Positions 26,638 through 35,280 of a stretch of DNA of 64,000 nucleotides are shown one piece after another. Each line of letters starts with the position of its first letter. Within the stretch, counting starts at the first letter, position 1. The position numbers and the translations under genes are program-made. The notes beneath the pieces were generated by a model, which saw only the letters and a list, made by a program, of their open reading frames with translations, made no database searches and had not been told where the DNA came from. Source of the stretch: Poriferisodalis sp965116245 (lineage in GTDB: Bacteria; Actinomycetota; Acidimicrobiia; Acidimicrobiales; Poriferisodalaceae); contig OZ220497.1 of NCBI GenBank assembly GCA_965116245.1, forward strand, positions 1,674,001 to 1,738,000. The letters are read 5' to 3'.

Positions 26638-27669
26638 ATGGCGAGATCAGCGGCTGCCAAGAAGGTTGCCAAAGCGGCTAGCGCCGGTGGAAGTGGCAGG
26701 CGTTTCCGACCTCGGCGAGATTTCCTGTTTCCAGCGGCGATGTTGTTGGTGGTGCTGCTGGGGGTTGTGCTGATACTCGTGGCTCGCAACGAGCGGTCCG
26801 ACAATGCCCCAGCGGGCCCACCGCGTCTGGGCGATCACTGGCATTCGCTCTACGCGATCTATGACTGCGACGAGTTCATCCTGGACGTGTATCCCAACGA
26901 TATTGACGACCAGTCAGGCATTCACACGCACGGCGATGGCCTTATCCACATTCACCCGTTCCACACCGGAGTGACGGGACAGTTCGCCACCATTGGCGCA
27001 TTCGCGAACGAGATTGAGATTGAGCTGACTGACTCAAGGTTTGAGTTGCCCGATGGAACATTCTTGGATGAGTCCGGGGAGGGTTGCCCAGCGCCAGACA
27101 GCGAAGACCCGGACGACTCAGAAGACTCAGATGGCGAAAACCGAGCCGCAGAGCTACGCATCTTGCGCTGGGAGACTCTGCAGGCCGAGAAGGCACTGAC
27201 GTTCACCGAGGACCTGCGCGGCGTGCGGTTCCTGAACGACGGTCAGATCTTCGTGATCGCATACGTCCACCCGAGCGTGGACCATGACGATGTGCCACGT
27301 CCCGATGACACATTCCTGCGGTCCTATCTCAACTTGCCAGCCGAAGAGCAGCCGCTAGTGGATGATCCCGAGATGCAGGGGCCGCTGCCCGAAGGTGGCG
27401 AGAGCGAACCAACCGAGGGCGACGTTCCCGAGGGCGAGGTTCCCGAGACCACTGAGCCTGCTGAGTCTGGGCCTGCTGAGTCTGGGCCTGCTGAGTCTGG
27501 GCCTGCTGAGTCTGGGCCTGCTGAGTCTGGGCCTGCTGAGTCTGGGCCTGCTGAGTCTGGGCCTGCTGAGTCTGAGCCTGCTGGGTCCACTGTGCCCACT
27601 GACGCGGAAGACTCACCCACTGACGAGGAAGACTCGATGGGCCAAGACAGAACTCCAGCTCCTTCCTAA
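26638..27669 (+). CDS. Membrane-anchored His-rich protein with (PAESG)n tail, function unknown
   Basis: About 343 residues; a TTG 12 bases upstream is an alternative start. A Lys/Arg-rich head and one membrane span (about residues 30-55) lead into an exported domain with DHWHSLYAIYDCDEF and a striking metal-site-like segment THGDGLIHIHPFH. I recognise this HTHGDGLIHIHPF pattern from unnamed actinobacterial proteins. Acidic Glu/Asp linkers follow, then eight PAES units encoded by 15-bp repeats and a Thr/Asp tail, suitable for spanning the wall. It lies between UDP-glucose dehydrogenase and the nucleotidyltransferase. Function unknown; metal binding is inferred from the histidines. Confidence 0.75.
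   Translation: MARSAAAKKVAKAASAGGSGRRFRPRRDFLFPAAMLLVVLLGVVLILVARNERSDNAPAGPPRLGDHWHSLYAIYDCDEFILDVYPNDIDDQSGIHTHGDGLIHIHPFHTGVTGQFATIGAFANEIEIELTDSRFELPDGTFLDESGEGCPAPDSEDPDDSEDSDGENRAAELRILRWETLQAEKALTFTEDLRGVRFLNDGQIFVIAYVHPSVDHDDVPRPDDTFLRSYLNLPAEEQPLVDDPEMQGPLPEGGESEPTEGDVPEGEVPETTEPAESGPAESGPAESGPAESGPAESGPAESGPAESGPAESEPAGSTVPTDAEDSPTDEEDSMGQDRTPAPS
27457..27576. repeat. Eight 15-bp tandem repeats encoding PAES(G/E)
   Basis: Seven nearly identical copies of cctgctgagtctggg plus a variant; the whole tract is open in more than one frame. The copy number is a multiple of codons, so changes alter wall-linker length without frameshift. Confidence 0.9.
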
Positions 27670-27691
27670 GGCCCGGCGCCGGAACCTCACA

Positions 27692-28729
27692 GTGAAGGCC
27701 ATCCTGCTGCTGGGCGGCTTTGGCACCCGGCTGCGCCCGCTGACTAACGACATGCCGAAGCAAATGCTGCCGGTGCGTGGTCAGCCCATGATTGAACAGG
27801 TATGTGAACATTTATATCAACACAGTGTTACCGAGGTGGTGCTCGCTTTGGGTTACCGAGCCGAAGTGTTCACCGCGGCCTACCCCAAAGGGCGCATAGG
27901 AAAGCTCCGCTACCAGGTAGCAGTGGAATCAGAACCTCGCGGCACGGCAGGCGCCGTACGTTTTGCTGCTGAGGCTTGCGGTGTCACGGGCACTTTTTTA
28001 GTGCTCAACGGTGACGTGCTGACCGATCTCGACTTGCGTGCGTTGACCGAACGCCATGAGCAACTAGGCGCGGAGGCCACCATTGCGTTGCAACCGGTAA
28101 CCGATCCCACGCCGTACGGCCTCGTTCGCGCCGATCCGTCGGGCCGGGTGCTGGCGTTCCTGGAAAAGCCTGCTGTCAAGCCGTCAGCGGGTTACGGCTC
28201 GGCACAGTTAGCGCTAAGTGAACGACCGACAGTCAACGCTGGCACGTACGTGCTGACCTCGGCGACGTTAGATCGCATAGCACCGGACAGGCCAGTTTCA
28301 ATCGAGCGGGAGATCTTCCCCCAGATAGTCGCCGATCGAGCGCTAGCAGCGCTGGTCGCCGACGCGTACTGGCTTGATACGGGAACGCCGCAGCACTACT
28401 TGGCCGCGAACCTGGACATACTCGCTGGCCGCCGGCCTGATGTCAAAGTAGTGATGGCTCCGTCCGCCCGAGTTCATCCAGAGGCGAGAATCCAGATGTC
28501 GGTTATCGGTCGTGAGTGTGAAATAGGCTCCGGTGCAGTGGTGCAGCGTTCAGTTCTGGGTGACGGCTGCCTGCTAGCGGCCGGAGCCACGGTGATCGAC
28601 TCGGTGCTAGGCGCTGGCGCAATCGTGGGTGCTGGGGCGATGCTCACCGACTGCTCAGTGGTCGGTGCTGGCGAGCACGTCGCCGCTCAAGCTGTGCTGC
28701 GCGCACAGCGCCAGCCGCGTCCTGACTAA
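27692..28729 (+). CDS. Sugar-1-phosphate nucleotidyltransferase with C-terminal left-handed helix
   Basis: 345 residues from GTG; the longer frame running back through the PAESG repeats is rejected. N-terminal nucleotidyltransferase signature ILLLGGFGTRLRPLT with MPKQMLPV, then LNGDVLTDLD, FLEKP, NAGTYVLT and the metal site WLDTGTPQHYL. The C-terminal third has hexapeptide repeats of the beta-helix type (VIGRECEIGSGAVV and similar). Most likely mannose-1-phosphate guanylyl- or glucose-1-phosphate transferase. GDP-mannose dehydratase and phosphomannomutase elsewhere in the window favour GDP-mannose, but this is not decisive. Its stop overlaps the convergent cofE stop by three bases. Confidence 0.88.
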   Translation: MKAILLLGGFGTRLRPLTNDMPKQMLPVRGQPMIEQVCEHLYQHSVTEVVLALGYRAEVFTAAYPKGRIGKLRYQVAVESEPRGTAGAVRFAAEACGVTGTFLVLNGDVLTDLDLRALTERHEQLGAEATIALQPVTDPTPYGLVRADPSGRVLAFLEKPAVKPSAGYGSAQLALSERPTVNAGTYVLTSATLDRIAPDRPVSIEREIFPQIVADRALAALVADAYWLDTGTPQHYLAANLDILAGRRPDVKVVMAPSARVHPEARIQMSVIGRECEIGSGAVVQRSVLGDGCLLAAGATVIDSVLGAGAIVGAGAMLTDCSVVGAGEHVAAQAVLRAQRQPRPD

Positions 28730-29436
28730 CGGAACAGATCCTCAGAGGGTTCTCTGATGATCTCAGAGCGCACCGACGAGCGTCGTAGCCAGCTTCGGTC
28801 AATCCCACGCACAATCGCTACGGGCACGCCACGCGCTTTGCCACAAACCAAGTCGGCTGCGGCGGCGATTTCGTCGGCCACGCATACTTCGGTGACCATC
28901 AACTCGCGCCCCAGCGCGTCCGCCGTGCCCTTCAAATCGACGACTGCGGCAACACCAGCGCAGCCGATGGCAACATCTGTGACACCGCGCCGCCACGGAC
29001 GCCCGAAGGTGTCTGAGATGATGACACCGATGTTGCAACCCGACATTGCCACTATGCGCGAACGGATCTTGTTTGCGGAGCGGTCACTGTCATCCGGTAG
29101 CAGGGCGGCGTAGCCCCGTTTGACGTTGGACAGGTCAATACCTGCGTTGGCGCAAACAAACCCGTGCTTGGTCTCGCTGATGATGAGGTCGCCTCGGCGG
29201 CGCAGGATGCGGCGTGACTCTCGCTCAACCAAGGGTTTGTGCGACAGCGGATCGTCGGGATCGATCTGCTCCATGGCACCCTCAGCCTTTGAGACGATTT
29301 TCTGCGTCACTACGAGCACGTCGCCGTCTCGCAAACCTGCGGGCGACGCTTGGCAAGCGTGCATGATGACATCACCCAGCTCTGCACCGAACGTGACTTC
29401 GCCAATGCCCTCAACAGGATGCAATTCGACAGTCAT
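28726..29436 (-). CDS. cofE: Coenzyme F420-0:L-glutamate ligase
   Basis: 236 residues. Adds gamma-linked glutamate to F420-0 with GTP. Motifs: LRDGDVLVVTQKIVSKAEG near the N-terminus, then ISETKHGFVCANAGID and SDTFGRPWRRGVTDVAIG. In mycobacteria this domain is fused to a nitroreductase-like domain (FbiB); here it ends without it, so the dehydro-F420 reductase step must be elsewhere. ATG overlaps the cofD stop (ATGA), showing translational coupling. Confidence 0.93.
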   Translation of the reverse strand: MTVELHPVEGIGEVTFGAELGDVIMHACQASPAGLRDGDVLVVTQKIVSKAEGAMEQIDPDDPLSHKPLVERESRRILRRRGDLIISETKHGFVCANAGIDLSNVKRGYAALLPDDSDRSANKIRSRIVAMSGCNIGVIISDTFGRPWRRGVTDVAIGCAGVAAVVDLKGTADALGRELMVTEVCVADEIAAAADLVCGKARGVPVAIVRGIDRSWLRRSSVRSEIIREPSEDLFR

Positions 29437-30422
29437 GGGCCGTCCCCTGGATTGCTGTTGTCTGTGCTGACAGAGACTGCCGCAGCCAGGGCCGCTCGGG
29501 CTAGTGCTGCTGCACGATCGGTGTCGGCCATGATTGTGTCGGTGACAATTGGTTCCACGCCTTGCTTGGCCACCGCAGGCGCCAGTGCAGCATCAGCGTG
29601 GTCTATCACCAGCGCGCCGACGTAGCTGGCGTAGAGCCGTGCAATACCAACGACGCTGGGTTCGTGCCCCAACTCGCGCATCATGGCACCCGCCGGTCCT
29701 TTGATGGAGGCACCGCCAACAATAGGCGACACCGCGACAACGCTTTCACGACGTCGAGCTAACGTCTCGCGAACGCCCGGAACGCCCACAACGGGGCCAA
29801 TCGAAACAAACGGGTTGGAGGGCGCCACCACCACCTTGTCGGCCGACTGCAGTGTTTGTTGTACGCCAGGCGCGGGCCGAGCCACTTCGATACCGGCGAA
29901 CCGCACAGCTCGTATCGAGATGTCGTGTCGGCGGGCCACGAAATAGTCCTGAAAGTCAATCTCTGCAGCATCCCCAGGAGCAGCAGGAGTGAGACGTGTG
30001 CGTATCGGATCGTCGCTGACAGGCAGCAGCCTCAGCTCCAGATTGAAGCGGGCGGCTATTTCGCGGGTGATCTGCGATAGTGGAGCACCTTCACTACGGC
30101 GTTGAGTGCGGAACAGGTGGAGCGCCAAATCCAGATCGCCTAGCTGGAACCAGTCCTGGCCACCGAGGCGCCCAAGTTCGGTCAGCACGCGCCATGTCTC
30201 GCCCGACCGCCCCCAGCCGGTATCAGCGTTGATCTGATCGGCCAGTGTGTAGGTAACGGTGTCCAGGTCGGGACTGATAGCGAGTCCATGCAGTGTGAAG
30301 TCGTCACCGACGTTGACTATCGCGGTCACGTCGGTCGGTCGGCGTGCTCGCAGCAGTCCGCGCAGGAAACGGGCGGCTCCTACACCTCCCGCTAGTACCG
30401 CTACGGTCTGGCCCTCGTTCAT
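29433..30422 (-). CDS. cofD: 2-phospho-L-lactate (or phosphoenolpyruvate) transferase of F420 synthesis
   Basis: 329 residues. Transfers the phospholactyl/enolpyruvyl group from its guanylyl-activated donor to Fo. Visible: nucleotide loop VAVLAGGVGAARFLRGLL, NVGDDFTLHGLAISPDLDT, ADTGWGRSGETW, FQLGDLDLALH, APSNPFVSIGP and SPIVGGASIKGPA. Middle gene of the operon wall protein - cofD - cofE, overlapping both neighbours by four bases. Actinobacteria are thought to use phosphoenolpyruvate rather than phospholactate. F420 made here would serve the LLM oxidoreductase near the right end. Confidence 0.94.
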   Translation of the reverse strand: MNEGQTVAVLAGGVGAARFLRGLLRARRPTDVTAIVNVGDDFTLHGLAISPDLDTVTYTLADQINADTGWGRSGETWRVLTELGRLGGQDWFQLGDLDLALHLFRTQRRSEGAPLSQITREIAARFNLELRLLPVSDDPIRTRLTPAAPGDAAEIDFQDYFVARRHDISIRAVRFAGIEVARPAPGVQQTLQSADKVVVAPSNPFVSIGPVVGVPGVRETLARRRESVVAVSPIVGGASIKGPAGAMMRELGHEPSVVGIARLYASYVGALVIDHADAALAPAVAKQGVEPIVTDTIMADTDRAAALARAALAAAVSVSTDNSNPGDGP

Positions 30423-31921
30423 GTGCCCGCCGGATCGGCCACGCAGCCGCCAGATTCTCGGACACTAATGCGAGCTGGATGCGCAGCAAGCGACGCTATG
30501 ACAGTCCCGAGACTTGACTTCGTCACGGCGGTCACTGCGCTAGAGGGTGCCGCATAACTGCTCGGACTCCAGACTCCGTAGCCCTCGCCGGTCGCACGAA
30601 CCTGCACCTCATACAGGCCCGAGTTTTTCAGTCCCGCAATGGTCGCTGGCGAACTGACATCGCTAATCGTGGACCACCCCTGACCGGCTAGCCGGTGCCT
30701 TATCCGATAACCGGACGGCGAGTTGGCCCCCACTGTGGCCGGAGCCTTCCAGCGCACCACCAAACCACCGTTGGTCGGTTGCACTGTGATGTCACGCGGT
30801 ACGCCCGCGACGTCGGTACGGGGATCGCATTTGCGGTCAAGTCCCCGCAGAGCATCAGCCGCGGCCTCCGCAGCGGCATCAGATACGGCCTTAGAGCCGC
30901 CGAAGATAGTGAGCTGGACGGCGCCTGTATCGGGAAGCGGACCAGCCAGAATCCGGCGCGTCGCACTGGACAGAGTCGGTCCGGACAGCAGCAGCGGTGC
31001 CTGTCGCAGTCCCAGCACCGTGCCGCCCACCAGTGCATCGGGAAAGTTCCGGCCATCGGTGAGACCAAACTCGTCCGACCCGAAGCAGTCACCAACCAGC
31101 GCTGTCGCAATCTCCGCTGCGGTTTCGTATCGGTCCTGTCCGCCCCAGCGCTGGACTCTGATGCCCAGGCCTTCTAGCTCGGTCTCAACAGATTCAGCGA
31201 CCGCCACCGGTCCGCCAGCGATCATCACCTGAGTGATGGAATAGTCAGCAAGGTAAGTCTTGACAGCGGCCGGTAGCTGGTCAGCTTTGGTCAGCAACAC
31301 GGGATGGGGACCAGCGAAGGCCAGCGGCGACAAAGCCAAGGCGTCCGCAAACTGCTCGCCGGTCGCCACCAGCGCGGTACGACGGCTATCACCGCAATAT
31401 GCGCCAACCTGTTCGGGACTCAGTTTTCGAGCAATATTCACCACGGTTTGGTAACGGTCAGAACCGGCGAGTCGCTCAGCGCTACCGCTGATCAAGTCGG
31501 CCAGCGCTTTCTCAATAGCGGCGGAAACGCTGCCGGTACCGCCAACGACGATGATGTCGGCAATCTGGTGGCGCTCAATGAAGTCGCGAGTTGCTTGGTG
31601 CAGTGTTGTAGGCGGTGTCAGCAGGAGCGGCGCATTGCGCACGCGCGCCAGTGGGGTTGCTGCCAATGCGTCAGCAAAGGTCTCTCCGGAGGCCACGATG
31701 ACCGTGTTGATTGGCGTGTTGCTTTTCTTAGCTGCGGTGGCGTATTGCTCGGCCGTTTTTGCTGCCGTCTCGTAGCGATCGGTGCCCCATAGCCGGTTTG
31801 AGTCAACTTGAGAGGCTGCGCCTGGAGCTGTTGCGATGCTGGCAACTATTGCTGCGGCCAGCAAGATCGCCGCTATCGCTTTCAGCGGCCAAATCTGGCT
31901 GTAGTGCCTGCGGCGTGCCAT
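30419..31921 (-). CDS. Secreted cell-wall-binding (CWB2) protein with fibronectin III domain
   Basis: 500 residues from the chosen ATG; an ATG 42 bases upstream is possible. Basic head, hydrophobic signal segment and Ala-x-Ala-type cleavage region. Three CWB2 repeats follow, each with the hallmark: LWGTDRYETA, LAGSDRYQTV and WGGQDRYETA, plus FADALAATPLA-like and VVGGTGSVS-like strands. A fibronectin III domain (PRDITVQPTNGGLVVRWKAP ...) ends the protein. CWB2 domains anchor proteins to anionic wall polymers in Gram-positives. Operon with cofD/cofE through a four-base overlap, an unexpected pairing of a surface protein with cofactor synthesis. Confidence 0.88.
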   Translation of the reverse strand: MARRRHYSQIWPLKAIAAILLAAAIVASIATAPGAASQVDSNRLWGTDRYETAAKTAEQYATAAKKSNTPINTVIVASGETFADALAATPLARVRNAPLLLTPPTTLHQATRDFIERHQIADIIVVGGTGSVSAAIEKALADLISGSAERLAGSDRYQTVVNIARKLSPEQVGAYCGDSRRTALVATGEQFADALALSPLAFAGPHPVLLTKADQLPAAVKTYLADYSITQVMIAGGPVAVAESVETELEGLGIRVQRWGGQDRYETAAEIATALVGDCFGSDEFGLTDGRNFPDALVGGTVLGLRQAPLLLSGPTLSSATRRILAGPLPDTGAVQLTIFGGSKAVSDAAAEAAADALRGLDRKCDPRTDVAGVPRDITVQPTNGGLVVRWKAPATVGANSPSGYRIRHRLAGQGWSTISDVSSPATIAGLKNSGLYEVQVRATGEGYGVWSPSSYAAPSSAVTAVTKSSLGTVIASLAAHPARISVRESGGCVADPAGT

Positions 31922-32054
31922 GCGCGGCACCGTACCGGAAGCCGCCATCGGTGCGGTAGACACCGCAGCAAGTCAGTCAGCAGTATCGGCGAAGCGCCGT
32001 ACCCTGAGCTTGGCCCCCAGGAAGTTCCTGCGAGCCGCGAACCGGAGCTGCTTT

Positions 32055-33035
32055 GTGCCGACGGCACTCATCACAGGCATCACGGGCCAGGATGGCCAAT
32101 ACTTGGCCGAGCACCTGCACGGCGAGGGGTATCGGGTGGTTGGGCTAATGACCGGCCAGCACAATCCGCGTTCGGAGACCGTGGCTGCTGATCTGCCCTA
32201 CGTTGAGCTAGTGCCGGGCGACTTGGCCGACCTGGCGTCGCTAATAGCCGCACTTGAGTACACCCAGCCCGATGAGGTCTACAACCTTGGCGCCATCAGC
32301 TTCGTAGCGTTGTCTTTCAAGCAGCCCGAGCTGACTGCCAACATCACCGGGCTGGGTGTGCTGAGGCTGCTGGAGGCAATCCGGCTGGTGGGTGGCATCA
32401 ACAACCCGATCCGCTTCTACCAGGCCTCCTCCAGTGAGATGTTCGGCAAGGTACGCGAAACGCCTCAAAACGAGCTAACGCCCTTGCATCCGCGCAGCCC
32501 CTATGGATCAGCCAAAGTGTTTGGGCATCACACCACCGTGAACTACCGCGAGAGCTACGGGCTGTATGCCTGCAGCGGAATCTTGTTCAACCATGAGTCG
32601 CCGCGACGAGGTCTGGAGTTTGTTACTCGCAAGGTCACCAATGCTGTGGCACGCATCAAACTGGGTCTACAAGACGAGGTTTCGCTCGGGAATCTTGATG
32701 CCAAGCGCGACTGGGGTTTCGCTGGTGACTACGTGCGCGCTATGCATCTGATGATGCGCCAACCCGAACCAGACGACTACGTCATCGCGACCGGTACGAC
32801 GCACGCCGTGCGCGACTTTGTGCAGTTGGCTTTTGCTGCTGCGGGCATCAGCGATTGGGAGCGCCATGTCCGCATTGACTCCAGATTCTTCCGGCCTGCC
32901 GAAGTTGACTTGCTGGTCGGCGATGCTTCCAAGGCGGAGCGCATGCTCGGCTGGACGCCACAAATGCCGTTTGAACAACTCGTGACGCTGATGGTCAACA
33001 GCGACATCGAGATTGAACGACGCAAACTGAAGTGA
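32055..33035 (+). CDS. gmd: GDP-mannose 4,6-dehydratase
   Basis: 326 residues from GTG; this start puts the NAD motif ALITGITGQDGQYLAEHL at the N-terminus as in the family, so the 45-residue longer frame is rejected. Also YNLGAISFVALSFKQP, active-site ASSSEMFGK and YGSAKVFGH (catalytic Tyr-x3-Lys), NHESPRRG and LGNLDAKRDWGFAGDYV. Converts GDP-mannose to GDP-4-keto-6-deoxymannose, precursor of GDP-fucose, rhamnose or perosamine. No epimerase/reductase is adjacent. Divergent from the CWB2 operon and coupled by GTGA to the SpoIID gene. Confidence 0.93.
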   Translation: MPTALITGITGQDGQYLAEHLHGEGYRVVGLMTGQHNPRSETVAADLPYVELVPGDLADLASLIAALEYTQPDEVYNLGAISFVALSFKQPELTANITGLGVLRLLEAIRLVGGINNPIRFYQASSSEMFGKVRETPQNELTPLHPRSPYGSAKVFGHHTTVNYRESYGLYACSGILFNHESPRRGLEFVTRKVTNAVARIKLGLQDEVSLGNLDAKRDWGFAGDYVRAMHLMMRQPEPDDYVIATGTTHAVRDFVQLAFAAAGISDWERHVRIDSRFFRPAEVDLLVGDASKAERMLGWTPQMPFEQLVTLMVNSDIEIERRKLK

Positions 33036-35254
33036 GCATCCCTACAGCGCCAGCGCGCGGACCCGAGTCAGCTCGCCAGACAAAAGCGATGATGCGGCGA
33101 GTCGCCAGCATGGCCGCGGCGTGCGTGGCGGCTGCGGGTGCCTTGGTTTTGGCCGCGTCGCCGGTGGGTGCCCAGCAAGCACGGTTAGCTCCGGATGTGA
33201 TCCGCGTGGAGGGCCGGGGCTTCGGGCACGGCAATGGGCTCAGCCAGTGGGGGGCGCTGGGTTATGCAGTGGACCATAGGTGGACCAGCGACCAGATAGT
33301 TGAGCACTTTTACGGCAACACGACAAAGTCCAGCGTCAGTGATCCTGATGTTTGGGTGCATTTGACTCGCAACGATCGCAATGACCTACTCGTCACTTCG
33401 ACGTCCGCGTTTACTGTGGGCGAGCACCGCTTTGAAGGCGGCGAGGTAGTACGAATTGGTGTCAGTTCGGGCGACTTCTGGTTGCGCTCCAACAGCGGCT
33501 GCGGGCGTCGTGGCGACTTGGTGTCTGACGAGGTCCCGTCGTCAAGCCGTCGCGGGGACCGCTACCTAGAAGCAGTCCCATCTAGCAGCGACTACTCGGT
33601 AGATGATCAGTCGCAACTCTTGGTCATGATCTACTGCGACGGCATTGACACCTCCGTGGAGTCAATGCGGATTGCCTACCGAGGCGCTCTGGGTGTAGTG
33701 AACCAGAATGGCCCGTTTTCTTTCAATCGAGTCCCCCTGGAGCAGTATCTGCGTGGCGTCGTGCCCCGCGAGAGCATTCCCGAGTGGGGGGCGCGTGGCG
33801 ATGGGCGTGGAATCGCTGCACTTGAGGCCCAAGCCATTGCGGCACGCTCCTACGTGCTCTCGCTGGCTGCGTGGCGCGAGCGAGATGGGAGATTCACAGA
33901 TACGTGCGACTATTGGAGTTGTCAGGTGTACGCAGGATCGGCTCGTGATGGGCAGGCGCTTGACCATGGTGCCCGCTACATCCACACGAACACGGCTATT
34001 CGCAACACCGCCGGGCATATTCGTGTCCACGATGACGGCTCGGTGGCCTTTGCGGAGTTCCACTCATCGAGCGGCGGATGGACCGCGGGTCTAGACGAGG
34101 GCTCCCGATTTCCTGGTGTGCAAGACCTTGGCGATTCCGCGACCGGTAACCCCAACCACGCCTGGGAGTCACGTATCAGCAGGTCGGATATTGAGACCGC
34201 ATTTCCCAGTATCGGTGACCTGGTGTGTATCCAGGTCACGCATCGCAACGGCAATGGAGCCTGGGGTGGTCGGACTCGTGGTCTGCGCGTGGTGGGAACT
34301 GACGGCGTTGAGGACTTCGCTGGATATTCCGGAGTTACCGACGGGCAATGGGATCGTTGGGCCCGCGATCCATTCCGCAAGAAGTTCTCCCTCAAATCAG
34401 ACTGGTACCGCTTCCCTCAGTTTCCCGATGATCAGACCTGTGAGCGACCTCCAGCCGGGACAACTGACACAACTACCGCGAGGACTCTGCCCGGCTTGTG
34501 GGTGCTGAAATCCGACGGCACTGTGCTCGCCGACGGTTCCGCTAAGCACCTTGGCAACGGGACGCTGCAGTTGTCCTCGGATCGGTTCGTAGCCATGGCT
34601 GCTCATCCGGATGGAGACGGCTACTGGCTGGTGACCTCGCGGGGAGATGTTCAGGTATTTGGCAGCTCCACCCGGCACGGCGACGCAGTCGCTGCAGTAG
34701 ATAGTCAGTCTGGGTCTGAGTCTTCTGGGGCTGTCATCGCCATGGCTGCTCATCCCGACGGCGATGGCTACTGGCTTGCTACGAGCGGTGGCAACGTCTT
34801 CTCATTCGGAACCGCTGCACACTGGGGAGCGATCGCCAACCTGCGGCTGGCCGCGCAGGTGGTGGACATTGAGTCCTCCCCGACGGGTGACGGCTATTGG
34901 CTGGCGCTTGACGATGGTCGTGTGTTGGCATTCGGCGATGCGCGAGAACTTGGCTGCGGTCCGCTGTTGCGCACTGGTACCGCCGCAGTTGGTCTAGAAG
35001 TCGGATCCAAGGGGGACGGATACTGGATCGCCGGTGCTGACACGGCTGTGCATGCGATCGGAGCTGTAGACAACCGTGGCGATCGAGGCGGTCGCCAGAA
35101 TCGGCTGCGCGCCATTGGGATCGCCGTCACAGCCAGTGGCGATGGCTATTGGTTGGTATGGAGCGACGGCACCAGTTTCAGCTTTGGGGGTGCGCCGGAG
35201 TACCGCACATCCCGAGCGGGAGCTGGCGTCGTAGCCGTGGAATCGGTGCGGTAG
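33032..35254 (+). CDS. Secreted SpoIID/LytB-domain protein with GDGYWL repeats
   Basis: 740 residues. Signal peptide with cleavage near VGAQQA. The N-terminal 400 residues carry the SpoIID features: VEGRGFGHGNGLSQWGALGYA, LEQYLRGVVPRES, LEAQAIAARSYVL, FAEFHSSSGGWT and NPNHAWESR. SpoIID of Bacillus is a lytic transglycosylase; relatives in non-sporulating actinobacteria act on the wall, probably as hydrolases. The C-terminal 240 residues have five copies of a repeat around GDGYWL(V/A) with a following FG, typical of a beta-propeller-like surface module. Start GTG overlaps the gmd stop. Confidence 0.87.
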   Translation: MSIPTAPARGPESARQTKAMMRRVASMAAACVAAAGALVLAASPVGAQQARLAPDVIRVEGRGFGHGNGLSQWGALGYAVDHRWTSDQIVEHFYGNTTKSSVSDPDVWVHLTRNDRNDLLVTSTSAFTVGEHRFEGGEVVRIGVSSGDFWLRSNSGCGRRGDLVSDEVPSSSRRGDRYLEAVPSSSDYSVDDQSQLLVMIYCDGIDTSVESMRIAYRGALGVVNQNGPFSFNRVPLEQYLRGVVPRESIPEWGARGDGRGIAALEAQAIAARSYVLSLAAWRERDGRFTDTCDYWSCQVYAGSARDGQALDHGARYIHTNTAIRNTAGHIRVHDDGSVAFAEFHSSSGGWTAGLDEGSRFPGVQDLGDSATGNPNHAWESRISRSDIETAFPSIGDLVCIQVTHRNGNGAWGGRTRGLRVVGTDGVEDFAGYSGVTDGQWDRWARDPFRKKFSLKSDWYRFPQFPDDQTCERPPAGTTDTTTARTLPGLWVLKSDGTVLADGSAKHLGNGTLQLSSDRFVAMAAHPDGDGYWLVTSRGDVQVFGSSTRHGDAVAAVDSQSGSESSGAVIAMAAHPDGDGYWLATSGGNVFSFGTAAHWGAIANLRLAAQVVDIESSPTGDGYWLALDDGRVLAFGDARELGCGPLLRTGTAAVGLEVGSKGDGYWIAGADTAVHAIGAVDNRGDRGGRQNRLRAIGIAVTASGDGYWLVWSDGTSFSFGGAPEYRTSRAGAGVVAVESVR

Positions 35255-35280
35255 ATGGCTGTGCGGGCCGAAATGCGGCC

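Noticed and set aside
27362..27691. N-terminal extension of the nucleotidyltransferase through the 15-bp repeats
   Set aside because: It is out of frame with the PAESG protein and gives a Leu/Ser repeat; the GTG start gives a normal family N-terminus.
31920..32054. 45-residue extension of GDP-mannose dehydratase
   Set aside because: It precedes the NAD-binding motif and overlaps the divergent CWB2 start.
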